51,137 bases of DNA from a virus. Numbering within the stretch: position 1 is the stretch's first letter; each line of letters begins with the position of its first letter. The notes under the pieces were generated by a model, which was given only the letters and a program-made list of their open reading frames with translations, ran no database searches and was not told where the DNA came from. Below, one piece after another: positions 24,087 to 31,315 of the stretch. The stretch spans positions 1 through 51,137 of the IMG/VR virus record IMGVR_UViG_3300037294_000204. One strand, given 5' to 3'. A program made the translations under genes and the position numbers.

Positions 24087-24198
24087 GTGGTCGTAAGCAA
24101 ATAGGCAAAGCTCCCGCTCGACCCATAGTCGAGAGTGGGGACGGGACGATGAGTGTAACTCGCAGTCTTTGCAGGTTCGGATCCTGCCGATCACACCA
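24087..24198 (+). tRNA. Oversized tRNA-like RNA with encoded CCA
   Basis: A 112-nt element with tRNA ends. The 5' GTGGTCG pairs over seven positions (one G-U) with CGATCAC, followed by A and CCA. A five-pair T-arm GCAGG/CCTGC encloses TTCGGAT. A D-arm-like AGC...GG...AGCT begins after two bases. The middle is about 20-35 nt too long for a normal tRNA: TCCCG and CGGGA flank a perfect hairpin CTCGAC-CCATA-GTCGAG, followed by GAGT-GTA-ACTC. The anticodon could be CAU (in the first loop) or GUA (TGTAA, Tyr-like) and I cannot decide. It could be a tRNA with an inserted helix or intron, or a tRNA mimic. GCAAAG and CTTTGC can also pair, as an alternative fold. Confidence 0.5.
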
Positions 24199-24219
24199 TA
24201 TTTTTAAAAGGAAAATAAT

Positions 24220-24417
24220 ATGTCAAACACAGTAGAACAGATGAAAGCGGATATGGAAGTGGCACTAGCCGAATACTCAAAGTTTATCGCAGGTAACAGC
24301 TCTGCAGGTACTCGTGCTCGCAAGGCACTGCAGGAAGTTGGCAAAGGTGTAAAAGCTCTACGTAATGAAATCACAGCAGAAAAGAACGTAAGAGCAGAAG
24401 CCAAGAAGGCTGCTTAA
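24220..24417 (+). CDS. Small histone H1-like basic protein
   Basis: A 65-residue, all-helical, lysine- and alanine-rich protein. The segment AEYSKFIAGNSSAGTRARKALQEVGK resembles the conserved core of small bacterial histone H1-like proteins (F-------GN-AAGTRARK---E). Such proteins bind DNA non-specifically; in a phage a role in genome condensation or host nucleoid change is possible. AAGGA upstream supports the ATG. It is the first protein gene after the tRNA-like element and is followed without a gap by the 142-residue gene. Family resemblance was judged by eye. Confidence 0.6.
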   Translation: MSNTVEQMKADMEVALAEYSKFIAGNSSAGTRARKALQEVGKGVKALRNEITAEKNVRAEAKKAA

Positions 24418-24846
24418 ATGTATCCCCAAGACGATGATGTAATCGTTCTTGGTGCTGGCACTAACACTATCACTATAGATCCTAGTTATTATAATTTAGG
24501 TGCTACTGTTGGGGGATTTACTTCAGCTGCCGGTTACAACGGTATCTCGTATACTACAGGTACTACTAGTCCTTATACCATAAACACCAATAGCCCTTAT
24601 AACACTGCCAAGGTTGTGCTGGATGAAAAAGGCATTGAAATAAAAGCTGGTGCCGATCTTGTAGTAGGTGGTAAGAGTCTAATGAAGGTGCTTGCTGGCA
24701 TTGAAGAACGTCTGGGCATCCTACATCCCAATCCAGAGTTAGAAGATCGTTGGGACGAGTTGAAAGAACTGCGTGAGCAATACATAGCAATGGAAAAGGA
24801 TCTTTTAGAAAAAGAAAAGATTATGAAAATATTAAAGGAATCTTAA
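24418..24846 (+). CDS. Conserved phage protein with C-terminal coiled helix
   Basis: A 142-residue protein. The N-terminal half is rich in G, T, S, N and Y with no charged helix (DPSYYNLGATVGGFTSAAGY), as in virion surface or fibre-tip segments. The C-terminal half, LMKVLAGIEERLGILHPNPE then LEDRWDELKELREQYIAMEK, is a typical ending of small proteins in marine T4-like phages and probably forms a coiled coil. Its ATG follows the previous stop directly and its stop touches the ThyX start. Function unknown; a minor structural or scaffold role is a guess. Confidence 0.6.
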   Translation: MYPQDDDVIVLGAGTNTITIDPSYYNLGATVGGFTSAAGYNGISYTTGTTSPYTINTNSPYNTAKVVLDEKGIEIKAGADLVVGGKSLMKVLAGIEERLGILHPNPELEDRWDELKELREQYIAMEKDLLEKEKIMKILKES

Positions 24847-25518
24847 ATGAATGTTCAACTACTCAGTTACAGCCAACCCACTGAACAATTTAGATCACAC
24901 GGTATCACGGATGCGCAGGAACTCATTGCGTATTGCGCCCGTGTTTCCAATCCCAGCAATCAGTTCAACACAGACACAAGCGAAAAACTCATCAGATACC
25001 TGGTCAAACACGCACACTGGAGTCCACTCGAAATGGTTTCAGCTTGCGTTGAAATCACAACAACAAGGGATATTGCTCGACAAGTTCTGCGACACCGCAG
25101 TTTCAGTTTCCAAGAGTACTCACAAAGATACGCTGATCCAACAAAGGATCTCGAGTTTGTACTGCGAGAAGCTCGTCTGCAAGATACAAAAAATAGACAG
25201 AACAGTATAGAAACTAACGATGATAGACTGACTACAGAATGGCATCGTCGACAGCAGTTGGTTATTGATCTTGTAAAAGAACAATACAAGTGGGCTATTG
25301 ATAACGGCATTGCCAAAGAACAAGCTCGTGCAGTTCTTCCAGAAGGTAATACTGTAAGTCGCATGTATATGTCAGGAACCTTACGTAGTTTTATACACTA
25401 TTGTGAATTAAGAATAGATAATGGTACACAGAAAGAACATCAATTGGTTGCGTTGGCTTGTGCTAAGGCAATTGCTGAAATCTTTCCAATGACAGAAAAA
25501 TTAATTAACAAGGAGTAA
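24847..25518 (+). CDS. thyX: Flavin-dependent thymidylate synthase ThyX
   Basis: A 223-residue ThyX, which methylates dUMP to dTMP using FAD, NADPH and methylenetetrahydrofolate. The signature is exact: VLRHRSFSFQEYSQRYADP, with R82-H83-R84, seven residues, then S92 and R94-Y95. HWSPLEMVSACVEI is the typical upstream segment, and AIDNGIAKEQARAVLPEG then RMYMSGTLRSFIHYCELRID the conserved C-terminal substrate-binding part. Full length. ThyX is a common nucleotide-supply gene in marine T4-like phages and allows thymidine synthesis without dihydrofolate production. It lies in a plus-strand run with small genes on both sides; overlapping antisense frames here are shadows. Confidence 0.97.
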   Translation: MNVQLLSYSQPTEQFRSHGITDAQELIAYCARVSNPSNQFNTDTSEKLIRYLVKHAHWSPLEMVSACVEITTTRDIARQVLRHRSFSFQEYSQRYADPTKDLEFVLREARLQDTKNRQNSIETNDDRLTTEWHRRQQLVIDLVKEQYKWAIDNGIAKEQARAVLPEGNTVSRMYMSGTLRSFIHYCELRIDNGTQKEHQLVALACAKAIAEIFPMTEKLINKE

Positions 25519-25520
25519 TT

Positions 25521-26192
25521 ATGTACGCAACAACATACCGTTCAGCCACTGAACTAAATGAAGCAATGGGTAGAGTCTACGGACACATGGGCATCGCTGT
25601 TATTATCAGTATGATCGTGAGTTATTTTGTAGGAACAACTCCCGAACTACTGCAATTCTTTTTTACAGGTATTACAAAATGGGTTGTAATTTTTGCACCG
25701 TTAGCGGCAATTCTTGCAATGACGTTTGCAGTTGACCGTTTTGATAAACAAGGACTACGGTTATTCCTTTATGGATTCTCTGCACTAATGGGACTGAGTT
25801 TTGCCACTATCTTTGCAGTCTACACTATGGGCAGTATCTTTACAGCCTTTATGGGGGCCGGTGTGTTGTTTGGTACTATGAGTCTGTATGGTTACTTTAC
25901 TAAGAAAGACCTAACAGGAGTAGGATCATTAATGTTTGTGGGATTGATTGCAATCATTATTGCCAGTATCATTAACATCTTTATTGGTAGCACTGTGATG
26001 CAGATGGTTATCTCGGCAATCGCAATTATTGTGTTCTTGGGACTAACTGCATACGATACACAGAAAATTAGGCAGATTGTGTCACAGGGTGGAGACACTG
26101 GCAAACAAGAAGTAATGGGAGCATTAACTCTGTACCTAGATTTTATCAACTTGTTTATTCACCTGTTGCAACTGTTTGGTAATCGCAAGTGA
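25521..26192 (+). CDS. Bax inhibitor-1/YccA-like membrane protein
   Basis: A 223-residue multi-pass membrane protein with about seven hydrophobic helices: MGIAVIISMIVSYFVG, WVVIFAPLAAILAMTF, LFLYGFSALMGLSFATIF, IFTAFMGAGVLFGTMSLYGY, GSLMFVGLIAIIIASIINIF and VMQMVISAIAIIVFLGLTAY. The soluble end TAYDTQKIRQI and LTLYLDFINLFIHLLQLFG are hallmark motifs of the BI-1/YbhL/YccA family, in which conserved aspartates form a pH-sensing pair. Bacterial members interact with FtsH and affect membrane proteostasis. In a phage it could modulate FtsH, ion leak or lysis timing; this is inference. A strong AAGGAG precedes the ATG. Confidence 0.9.
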   Translation: MYATTYRSATELNEAMGRVYGHMGIAVIISMIVSYFVGTTPELLQFFFTGITKWVVIFAPLAAILAMTFAVDRFDKQGLRLFLYGFSALMGLSFATIFAVYTMGSIFTAFMGAGVLFGTMSLYGYFTKKDLTGVGSLMFVGLIAIIIASIINIFIGSTVMQMVISAIAIIVFLGLTAYDTQKIRQIVSQGGDTGKQEVMGALTLYLDFINLFIHLLQLFGNRK

Positions 26193-26572
26193 TGTCTAAA
26201 GAACTTGATCAGTTCTGTAAAAACTACGAAGTTAGGGTAGTTAACGATACTGGGAGGCATGCTCGGTATCGTGCTCCACAGTTTTTTACAGATCCATCTG
26301 GAGCCGACATTATTCAAGATCATGTAGAATATCAAACTGAAAAACTCTACACGCTACAGATACCCGAAAGCCGTTTGAACACACTGATGGAAATGGAAAG
26401 ACGATTCTTCAATGCTAATCGCTATAGTGATCGACCTGTTGCAATGTTTGAAGTGCTGATGGAGAAAGAACGTGAAGAAGCACACTTTCGATACACTAAT
26501 GCTTCTGTACAAAAAGCATACGAGCAATACTCAATTATGTTAAATTTAGCGGGATATCAAAGGAAGTTTTAA
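26192..26572 (+). CDS. Conserved phage protein of unknown function
   Basis: A 126-residue soluble protein. The start is the ATG at 26192 overlapping the previous TGA; a GTG three bases earlier is also possible. It begins MSKELDQFCKNYEVRVVNDT, contains EYQTEKLYTLQIPESRLNTL and a helical MEMERRFFNANRYSDRPVAM, and ends in a charged helix (EKEREEAHFRYTNASVQKAY). Many arginines and glutamates, no cysteine motif, no membrane segment. Conserved small proteins of this style are typical of T4-like early regions. It is the last gene before the consensus early promoter at 26581. Confidence 0.6.
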   Translation: MSKELDQFCKNYEVRVVNDTGRHARYRAPQFFTDPSGADIIQDHVEYQTEKLYTLQIPESRLNTLMEMERRFFNANRYSDRPVAMFEVLMEKEREEAHFRYTNASVQKAYEQYSIMLNLAGYQRKF

Positions 26573-26580
26573 TATAATGG

Positions 26581-26609
26581 TTGACTTGTAGATAGTATAC
26601 TGTTATAAT
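26581..26609 (+). promoter_or_regulatory. Early sigma70 promoter
   Basis: TTGACT, 17-bp spacer ending TGT, TATAAT at 26604-26609. The TGn before the -10 makes it an extended -10 promoter. It drives the 26638 gene, whose leader carries AAGGTGAG before the ATG. Confidence 0.85.
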
Positions 26610-26637
26610 AAGTACATAAACAACAAGGTGAGATAAC

Positions 26638-27471
26638 ATGGCACAGCACAGTAATTATTGGAGTTGCAGTAAATTTGCAGATTGGCTTCGCGGCACTAAA
26701 AAGCTGTCAGTTGGTACCAGCGAACAATGGGATGAGTGGACCACTACAGCCCAAATGAAACACAATTTTCGTTACTGGCTAGCAGAAGAAGCACTGGATT
26801 ACATTCAAGACTTTGTCACATGGCCTGTAAGGAAAATCTACGATGTCAAGTATTATATTAACAATCGCTGGGTTACTCGTACTCACGCTCTTACTGCACA
26901 TCCTAGGGATATCAAGCCCGGTGGCTGGCGTGATGTGGGCTACCGCTTTCTTCCTTGTTTGTTTAATGAGCTGGTAGATTTTGTTGAGGTAGAAACAGCC
27001 TGGATGCAGATTGCTTGGGGTGATAAGACCGAACGAGAAAAATATGCGGCCCCATTCTATGCTACAGGTTGGTTTCGCTGGAGAACATGGCGTTGCCCTC
27101 AAGCCGGACTTGACCACTTGAAGTGGGCGGCAGCACTGAAGCACGACGAAGACTACTGCAAAGACCAAAAGTACTATGGTAAGCCAACTCCGCAAGCTGT
27201 AAAGGCACAGGAAGTGATGGACTTGTATACCTGGTGGACTACTACATATCGAGCTCGTCCTGACCCATATGATGCGTCAGGGTGGACTGCGGTGTGTGAA
27301 AAGTCTCGTGAACTCAACGGTGGCAAGTGGACCATGACAACTCCTGCTAGTCTCAAGAAGGAAAGTACACAGTGTCACAAACTGCTACAAAAAATTGAAG
27401 CAGCCTATGAGAAAGAAGATACCGAAATGCTGATTCGCCTGATAAAAGTGCGCCACGGACTATGGACATGA
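26638..27471 (+). CDS. Tryptophan-rich conserved phage protein
   Basis: A 277-residue protein, very rich in Trp, Tyr and charged residues (YWSCSKFADWLRG, WTTTAQMKHNFRYWLAEEAL, WFRWRTWRCPQAGLDHLKWA, LYTWWTTTYRARPDPYDASG). No nuclease, kinase or polymerase motif is visible. It stands directly behind a strong early promoter with a good ribosome-binding site, so it is probably made early in infection and in quantity. The base composition is more balanced than in the radical-SAM island. It overlaps a 53-codon gene by 4 bp (ATGA). I recognise the general type from T4-like marine phages but can give no function. Confidence 0.65.
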   Translation: MAQHSNYWSCSKFADWLRGTKKLSVGTSEQWDEWTTTAQMKHNFRYWLAEEALDYIQDFVTWPVRKIYDVKYYINNRWVTRTHALTAHPRDIKPGGWRDVGYRFLPCLFNELVDFVEVETAWMQIAWGDKTEREKYAAPFYATGWFRWRTWRCPQAGLDHLKWAAALKHDEDYCKDQKYYGKPTPQAVKAQEVMDLYTWWTTTYRARPDPYDASGWTAVCEKSRELNGGKWTMTTPASLKKESTQCHKLLQKIEAAYEKEDTEMLIRLIKVRHGLWT

Positions 27472-27629
27472 AACCCACTAGTGCATTTCGGGTATGGATA
27501 TATAATATTTGGATGGACAATCGTGAAGAACGGTTGACAGTAGGCAGCGATCCTGTTACAATAAAAGAATATTGGAACAATTATAAATGGTGGTTAAAAC
27601 GTGAGTACAGACATCAATCAAAACGATAG
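27468..27629 (+). CDS. Small basic phage protein, 53 residues
   Basis: A short frame starting in an ATGA overlap with the previous gene: MKPTSAFRVWIYNIWMDNRE, then LTVGSDPVTIKEYWNNYKWW and a basic tail ending at TAG 27627-27629. The composition (Trp, Tyr, Asn, Arg) matches its neighbours and coupling supports translation. Its DNA also carries the early promoter at 27534-27562, and its last 29 bases overlap the next gene's GTG start, so the same bases serve coding and regulation. Function unknown. Confidence 0.6.
   Translation: MKPTSAFRVWIYNIWMDNREERLTVGSDPVTIKEYWNNYKWWLKREYRHQSKR
27534..27562 (+). promoter_or_regulatory. Early sigma70 promoter inside a small gene
   Basis: TTGACA, 17-bp spacer ending TGT, TACAAT at 27557-27562. 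It lies wholly within the 53-codon gene and would serve the GTG-started gene at 27601 with a leader of about 30 nt. Confidence 0.7.
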
Positions 27630-27846
27630 CATCGGTGAGCTTTATCAAGAGTATTGGGCAATACATGCTAAAATGATTGATAAGGATCATAACCCCTTAG
27701 AGATTGCTGCAATCTTGGTATCGCAAGCCTTGGCCATTTATAAAACTATTTTAGACAACGACGAATACAACGATATGGTTGATAGTATTTCCGCCAGTAG
27801 AGGTCAAATACAAGAGTTAACCCCAGACATAGGAATTTTACATTGA
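27601..27846 (+). CDS. Small conserved phage protein
   Basis: An 81-residue acidic, helical protein with a GTG start (MSTDINQNDSIGELYQEYWA, DHNPLEIAAILVSQALAIYK, DEYNDMVDSISASRGQIQEL). The helix pattern and the AAILVSQALAIYKTIL core resemble small T4-like marine phage proteins, but no function is known to me. It overlaps the gene before by 29 bp and the TTG-started gene after by 4 bp. Confidence 0.65.
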   Translation: MSTDINQNDSIGELYQEYWAIHAKMIDKDHNPLEIAAILVSQALAIYKTILDNDEYNDMVDSISASRGQIQELTPDIGILH

Positions 27847-28172
27847 AAACACAAACACCAGCAGAAGGCATTCTTTTAATCAAAGATTGGGGTGCATCGA
27901 GGATGTATAAAGCTGTATGTGACTGTGGCGATAACGATTGCACTCACACAATAGACATCGAAGCAGATGATTTTGGAGTGCATGTCACGGTTTATACACG
28001 GACACGAACTAACTTTTGGTCTATGTCACGGTGGTCTCATGTTTGGCGGCTGTTGACTAAAGGACACACTAATTTTGAAACTAGTATTGTGTTATCTGAG
28101 CAAGCAGCTCTTAACTATGCCGAAACGTTAAAGAAAGCAATAAATGATGTCAAAAGTTTCAAAAAGTCCTGA
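27843..28172 (+). CDS. Conserved small phage protein with CDCG motif
   Basis: A 109-residue protein with a TTG start overlapping the previous TGA. MYKAVCDCGDNDCTHTIDIE holds three close cysteines and a histidine that could bind one metal, followed by beta-strand segments (FGVHVTVYTRTRTNFW, RWSHVWRLLTKG) and a helix (SEQAALNYAETLKKAIND). The layout, a C-x-C-x4-C-x-H knuckle joined to a beta sheet, suggests a small binding protein. The function is not known. Confidence 0.6.
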   Translation: MKTQTPAEGILLIKDWGASRMYKAVCDCGDNDCTHTIDIEADDFGVHVTVYTRTRTNFWSMSRWSHVWRLLTKGHTNFETSIVLSEQAALNYAETLKKAINDVKSFKKS

Positions 28173-28716
28173 TCGACATAGTTTTCAAAAAACTGGATAT
28201 GTTAATCGCATGACTGAAAAAGAACAACCTTTAAATAAGGACTACCTTGATCTATTCGAACGGATAATAGATGATCATGCTCACAAGTTCGACGACCCTG
28301 AATCTCGAAAAAATAATATGGAGTATGATCTTCTGACTACAGATTGGATCCTTGAAAAAGCTCGAGACAGCGAATCATATTCTCAAAATATCTATTCGGC
28401 AATCTGTAACAACGATTTCCAAAAGTTAGAGGTTATACCTGTACTCAAAGGTGAAACTTGGGGCGCCTCGTGGCGGAGTGCTGGCGGCATTGTCGCGGAC
28501 ATGCGACAGGAAGGTGACTATATTAATTGGTACTGTAGTGGTATTGGCAATAAAGATACTGGGTACGGACTAAGCCATGATCAAACAGAAGCCACAGCAG
28601 GATATGTACCAGAGGGTTGTATTACTGATGAAATCCGATGTGATTTGCAACGGCTTGGATGGGCAATAGTGCCGGGCGGTGATTGGGAAAAATTTAAAAA
28701 AGAAAACGAAAAGTAA
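28144..28716 (+). CDS. Conserved phage protein of unknown function
   Basis: A 190-residue soluble protein. Two starts are possible: ATG 28144 (29 bp overlap with the gene before) or ATG 28210 (MTEKEQPLNKDYLDLFERII), which has no overlap but no clear ribosome-binding site. The first half is helical and acidic (DHAHKFDDPESRKNNMEYDL). The second half, GETWGASWRSAGGIVADMRQ, DYINWYCSGIGNKDTGYGLS and GCITDEIRCDLQRLGWAIVP, is rich in Gly and Trp. No catalytic motif recognised. An early-region gene by position. Confidence 0.55.
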   Translation: MMSKVSKSPDRHSFQKTGYVNRMTEKEQPLNKDYLDLFERIIDDHAHKFDDPESRKNNMEYDLLTTDWILEKARDSESYSQNIYSAICNNDFQKLEVIPVLKGETWGASWRSAGGIVADMRQEGDYINWYCSGIGNKDTGYGLSHDQTEATAGYVPEGCITDEIRCDLQRLGWAIVPGGDWEKFKKENEK

Positions 28717-28718
28717 AA

Positions 28719-28913
28719 ATGAACTACGAATTTTACGAAGTTTGGGGTATTGAAGAAGATGGTTTCGAAGAATTGTTGGAAACAACCAGCAGTAAAACAC
28801 AAGCAGAAGAACTAGCACAAGCCAATTTAGGATTGGGATATTTCCAAACGGTGATATATCTAGAAAACGAACAGGGCGATTTGGCCGAAATTAACCGTTT
28901 TGAACACAGTTGA
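28719..28913 (+). CDS. Small acidic phage protein
   Basis: A 64-residue acidic protein (MNYEFYEVWGIEEDGFEELL, KTQAEELAQANLGLGYFQTV). It begins two bases after the previous stop and ends just at the -35 box of the next promoter. The alternation of strand, helix and strand suggests a tiny alpha/beta fold. Function unknown. Confidence 0.55.
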   Translation: MNYEFYEVWGIEEDGFEELLETTSSKTQAEELAQANLGLGYFQTVIYLENEQGDLAEINRFEHS

Positions 28914-28938
28914 CATGATACAGTTTTGGTGTTATAAT
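28910..28938 (+). promoter_or_regulatory. Consensus early sigma70 promoter
   Basis: Perfect TTGACA (28910-28915), 17-bp spacer ending TGT, perfect TATAAT (28933-28938). Drives the 395-residue gene, which has AGGAG before its ATG. Confidence 0.9.
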
Positions 28939-28967
28939 ATATATAATTAAACAAACAGGAGTATTAA

Positions 28968-30155
28968 ATGGCTACTAAAGCAAATATACGAGCACGTACC
29001 CGAGGTAATCCAGATCCTAAATGGGCCGAATGGGAGACTATGAATGGCGAAGAGTACCACAACTATCGTCGGCGTGCTATCCAATATTACTATTCCGAAT
29101 ACAAGACTGCCGATCTAATGGCGGACGTTTATGCTTGGATGAAAGAAAACAAATATACCGCAGAAGATATTAAGTTTGCTAAATCTAATGGTTCTTCAGG
29201 AATGACTCAAACTGCAATCATTGCACGTTGTCTACGCACTGGCATGCCTGATTTTAATCCTAAACACAATGAACACTGGCAGGTACTAGGCGGAACTAGC
29301 GGAGAAATTAAACCAGTTACCAACTTTGTAAAAGAACGGATTGCCGAAGCAATTGCTAAAGGAAAAGCAGGATATGTTGAACCTGTAGAAGTCGATCCTG
29401 ATGCTCCTAAAGCGTATGTTCCTAGTATTCAAGAACGTGTTCGCGATGCTGCTTGGGCAATGACTGATGAAATTGAAGATGCATTAGAATTGTTTAATGC
29501 AGACATGGATGCGTTTGATCCTAAATCGTTTAACATGTTAAAGTTGTTGCGAGGAAAACAGGTTAAAGCTGCTCATGCTCGTATTATTAAAGACCTGTAT
29601 GTTAGACAGCATGAAGAATTAGCGGAAGCTAACGGCACTAAAGATGAGCAATTGAAAGAAGCCTATGCACATATGTCAAAGGCTACTCTTAAAAAGATTA
29701 CACTGTTCTATCAAGAAATCGTAAGTGCTTGCGACATGTTGGCACAAGAGGCCAAAGTCAATCGTAAGCCAAAAGCTCGTAAGGCCAAACCTGTAGAGAA
29801 GATCATTGGTAAACTTAAATATGCTAAAACACACGAGCCACTAAAGTTAGTTTCAGTTAATCCTGCTGATATCGTTGGCAGCAAAGAATTGTGGATTTAC
29901 AATGTAAAAACACGTAAATTGGGCAAGTATGTTGCAGCTGAGTTTCACGAATTAGGTATTAAAGGCACAACAATTACAGGATTCAACGAAACACTCAGTG
30001 TACAAAAAACGCTGCGTAAGCCAGAAGATCAATTCAAAGAGTTCAAAGCTGCTGGCAAGGTGCAGTTACGCAAGTTCTTAGACGATATCAAAGCTGTAGA
30101 TATCAAACTAAACGGACGTATTAACGAAGATACTGTACTGCTCAAAGTGCAATAA
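28968..30155 (+). CDS. Conserved phage protein, basic and helical
   Basis: A 395-residue protein transcribed from a perfect consensus promoter and closed by a hairpin terminator, so a single-gene early unit. N-terminal ANIRARTRGNPDPKWAEWET and YHNYRRRAIQYYYSEYKTAD are helical and basic. The middle has an acidic helix pair (TDEIEDALELFNADMDAFDP) and a lysine-rich hinge (VNRKPKARKAKPVEKIIGKL). The C-terminal third, LWIYNVKTRKLGKYVAAEFH then TTITGFNETLSVQKTLRKPE, is beta-rich and resembles a conserved domain of T4-like marine phage proteins. A nucleic-acid-binding role is plausible from charge alone. Function otherwise unknown. Confidence 0.65.
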   Translation: MATKANIRARTRGNPDPKWAEWETMNGEEYHNYRRRAIQYYYSEYKTADLMADVYAWMKENKYTAEDIKFAKSNGSSGMTQTAIIARCLRTGMPDFNPKHNEHWQVLGGTSGEIKPVTNFVKERIAEAIAKGKAGYVEPVEVDPDAPKAYVPSIQERVRDAAWAMTDEIEDALELFNADMDAFDPKSFNMLKLLRGKQVKAAHARIIKDLYVRQHEELAEANGTKDEQLKEAYAHMSKATLKKITLFYQEIVSACDMLAQEAKVNRKPKARKAKPVEKIIGKLKYAKTHEPLKLVSVNPADIVGSKELWIYNVKTRKLGKYVAAEFHELGIKGTTITGFNETLSVQKTLRKPEDQFKEFKAAGKVQLRKFLDDIKAVDIKLNGRINEDTVLLKVQ

Positions 30156-30172
30156 ATAGTGATGTAGGCTAG

Positions 30173-30200
30173 AAAGCAGGGTTAGGCCTGCTTTTCTTTT
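30173..30200 (+). terminator. Rho-independent terminator
   Basis: Perfect 8-bp stem AAAGCAGG/CCTGCTTT with loop GTTAGG, followed by TCTTTT. It closes the unit from the promoter at 28910. Confidence 0.9.
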
Positions 30201-30204
30201 GGCG

Positions 30205-30212
30205 GATAAATA
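30205..30212 (+). promoter_or_regulatory. Late promoter GATAAATA
   Basis: GATAAATA lies 4 bp after the terminator tail and 7 nt before the ATG at 30220. An AATAAATA at 30151-30158, across the previous stop codon, is a weaker look-alike upstream of the hairpin. Confidence 0.65.
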
Positions 30213-30219
30213 CATTACT

Positions 30220-31314
30220 ATGAATAACATCGACAATATTTTAACCGCATTGGGCGATGAGCTTAAAGGGTTAGCGCAACAAAGTGCGCCAAATACTAAA
30301 GAGATAGCTCGTAAACTTCCGTTACGGTCCTTGACGGGAGATCACATCAATGGCGGCACCGTGCAAAACTTTGCCAGTACAGGTATCAAAGATACTGCTA
30401 CAAAACCACAACTAACTATTGACGATTTTGGAGTTCATGCCACTAGGTTAACTGTAGAAAATTTAGAAAATTTAACAGTGAGTGGCACATTAAAAGTTAA
30501 GATTTTAGAAGTTGACGAAATCAAAGCTGACATTAAATTTGAAAAAGATACTCCTATTGTATTTTCGGGCGATCAGTTAGACGGAAAAGGACTATTATGG
30601 GCGGGCAGTGGTCATACTAAACAGTTTATCTTTTCAAGTAAGCCGGACAGATTCTTTGTATCAGAGAATATGGACTTTGCTCGCGGTAAAAGTATCACAG
30701 TTAACAATATTAAACTGATTGACGAAAACGAACTAGGACCGACTGTTACAAAAAGTAATCTCCGTGAAGTTGGACAGCTGAACGGTTTAATTGTCAACGG
30801 CAACGTTAGAATTGATCAATATATTGTGTACGATAGTACAACTAATAGATTAGGCCTAGGCACTGAAGAACCTAATGCTGCTCTTAGTATTGTAGACAGC
30901 GGAGTGGAACTTGTTCTAGGTTCCAAAGACAGCGTGAAAGGATTTATCGGCACCTACGCTAGCAATAATTTAGAATTAGGTACAGATAATACTGCTAGAA
31001 TTAGCATAAGTGCTAGTGGTAATATATCATTAGGTAATAGTAAACTTGCACCCGTGCAAGTATCAGTTCATGGCAAACTATCGGTAAGAGTTAATACTCC
31101 TGATCCAGAAGTTGACTTGCATGTTAACGGTGCAATCAAATTTAACAACAGACTGCAAAAATACGATAAAACATATCCTATTTCAGGATCGTATAACGAA
31201 GGAGATATTGTGTGGAATATTACTCCTAAAATGAATACCTATGTCGGTTGGGTATGTATACAAACTGGAGCGCCCGGATTGTGGGCGCCATTTGGTAAGA
31301 TTGGAAATTCATAA
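30220..31314 (+). CDS. Tail-fibre-like structural protein, copy 1
   Basis: A 364-residue protein; ATG 30220 is chosen over an upstream TTG because it follows the late promoter. Strand-rich repeats fill the body: LTVENLENLTVSGTLKVKIL, DGKGLLWAGSGHTKQFIFSS, ELGPTVTKSNLREVGQLNGL, LGLGTEEPNAALSIVDSG, FIGTYASNNLELGTDNTARI and LHVNGAIKFNN. The pattern R-G-G-T-xP--L-V-g, then dLh--GaikFn, is that of phage fibres with triple-beta or shaft repeats and of intramolecular-chaperone-type tails. The end YVGWVCIQTGAPGLWAPFG matches common phage fibre C-termini. It is duplicated by the next gene. Confidence 0.75.
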   Translation: MNNIDNILTALGDELKGLAQQSAPNTKEIARKLPLRSLTGDHINGGTVQNFASTGIKDTATKPQLTIDDFGVHATRLTVENLENLTVSGTLKVKILEVDEIKADIKFEKDTPIVFSGDQLDGKGLLWAGSGHTKQFIFSSKPDRFFVSENMDFARGKSITVNNIKLIDENELGPTVTKSNLREVGQLNGLIVNGNVRIDQYIVYDSTTNRLGLGTEEPNAALSIVDSGVELVLGSKDSVKGFIGTYASNNLELGTDNTARISISASGNISLGNSKLAPVQVSVHGKLSVRVNTPDPEVDLHVNGAIKFNNRLQKYDKTYPISGSYNEGDIVWNITPKMNTYVGWVCIQTGAPGLWAPFGKIGNS

Positions 31315-31315
31315 G

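Noticed and set aside
24087-24198. tmRNA
   Set aside because: Far too short, no tag reading frame, and the 5' and 3' halves pair as a normal acceptor stem over 112 nt.
24851-25364. Long alternative frames over thyX on both strands
   Set aside because: The ThyX frame carries the full family signature; the others are low-information shadows rich in Ser, Cys and Leu.
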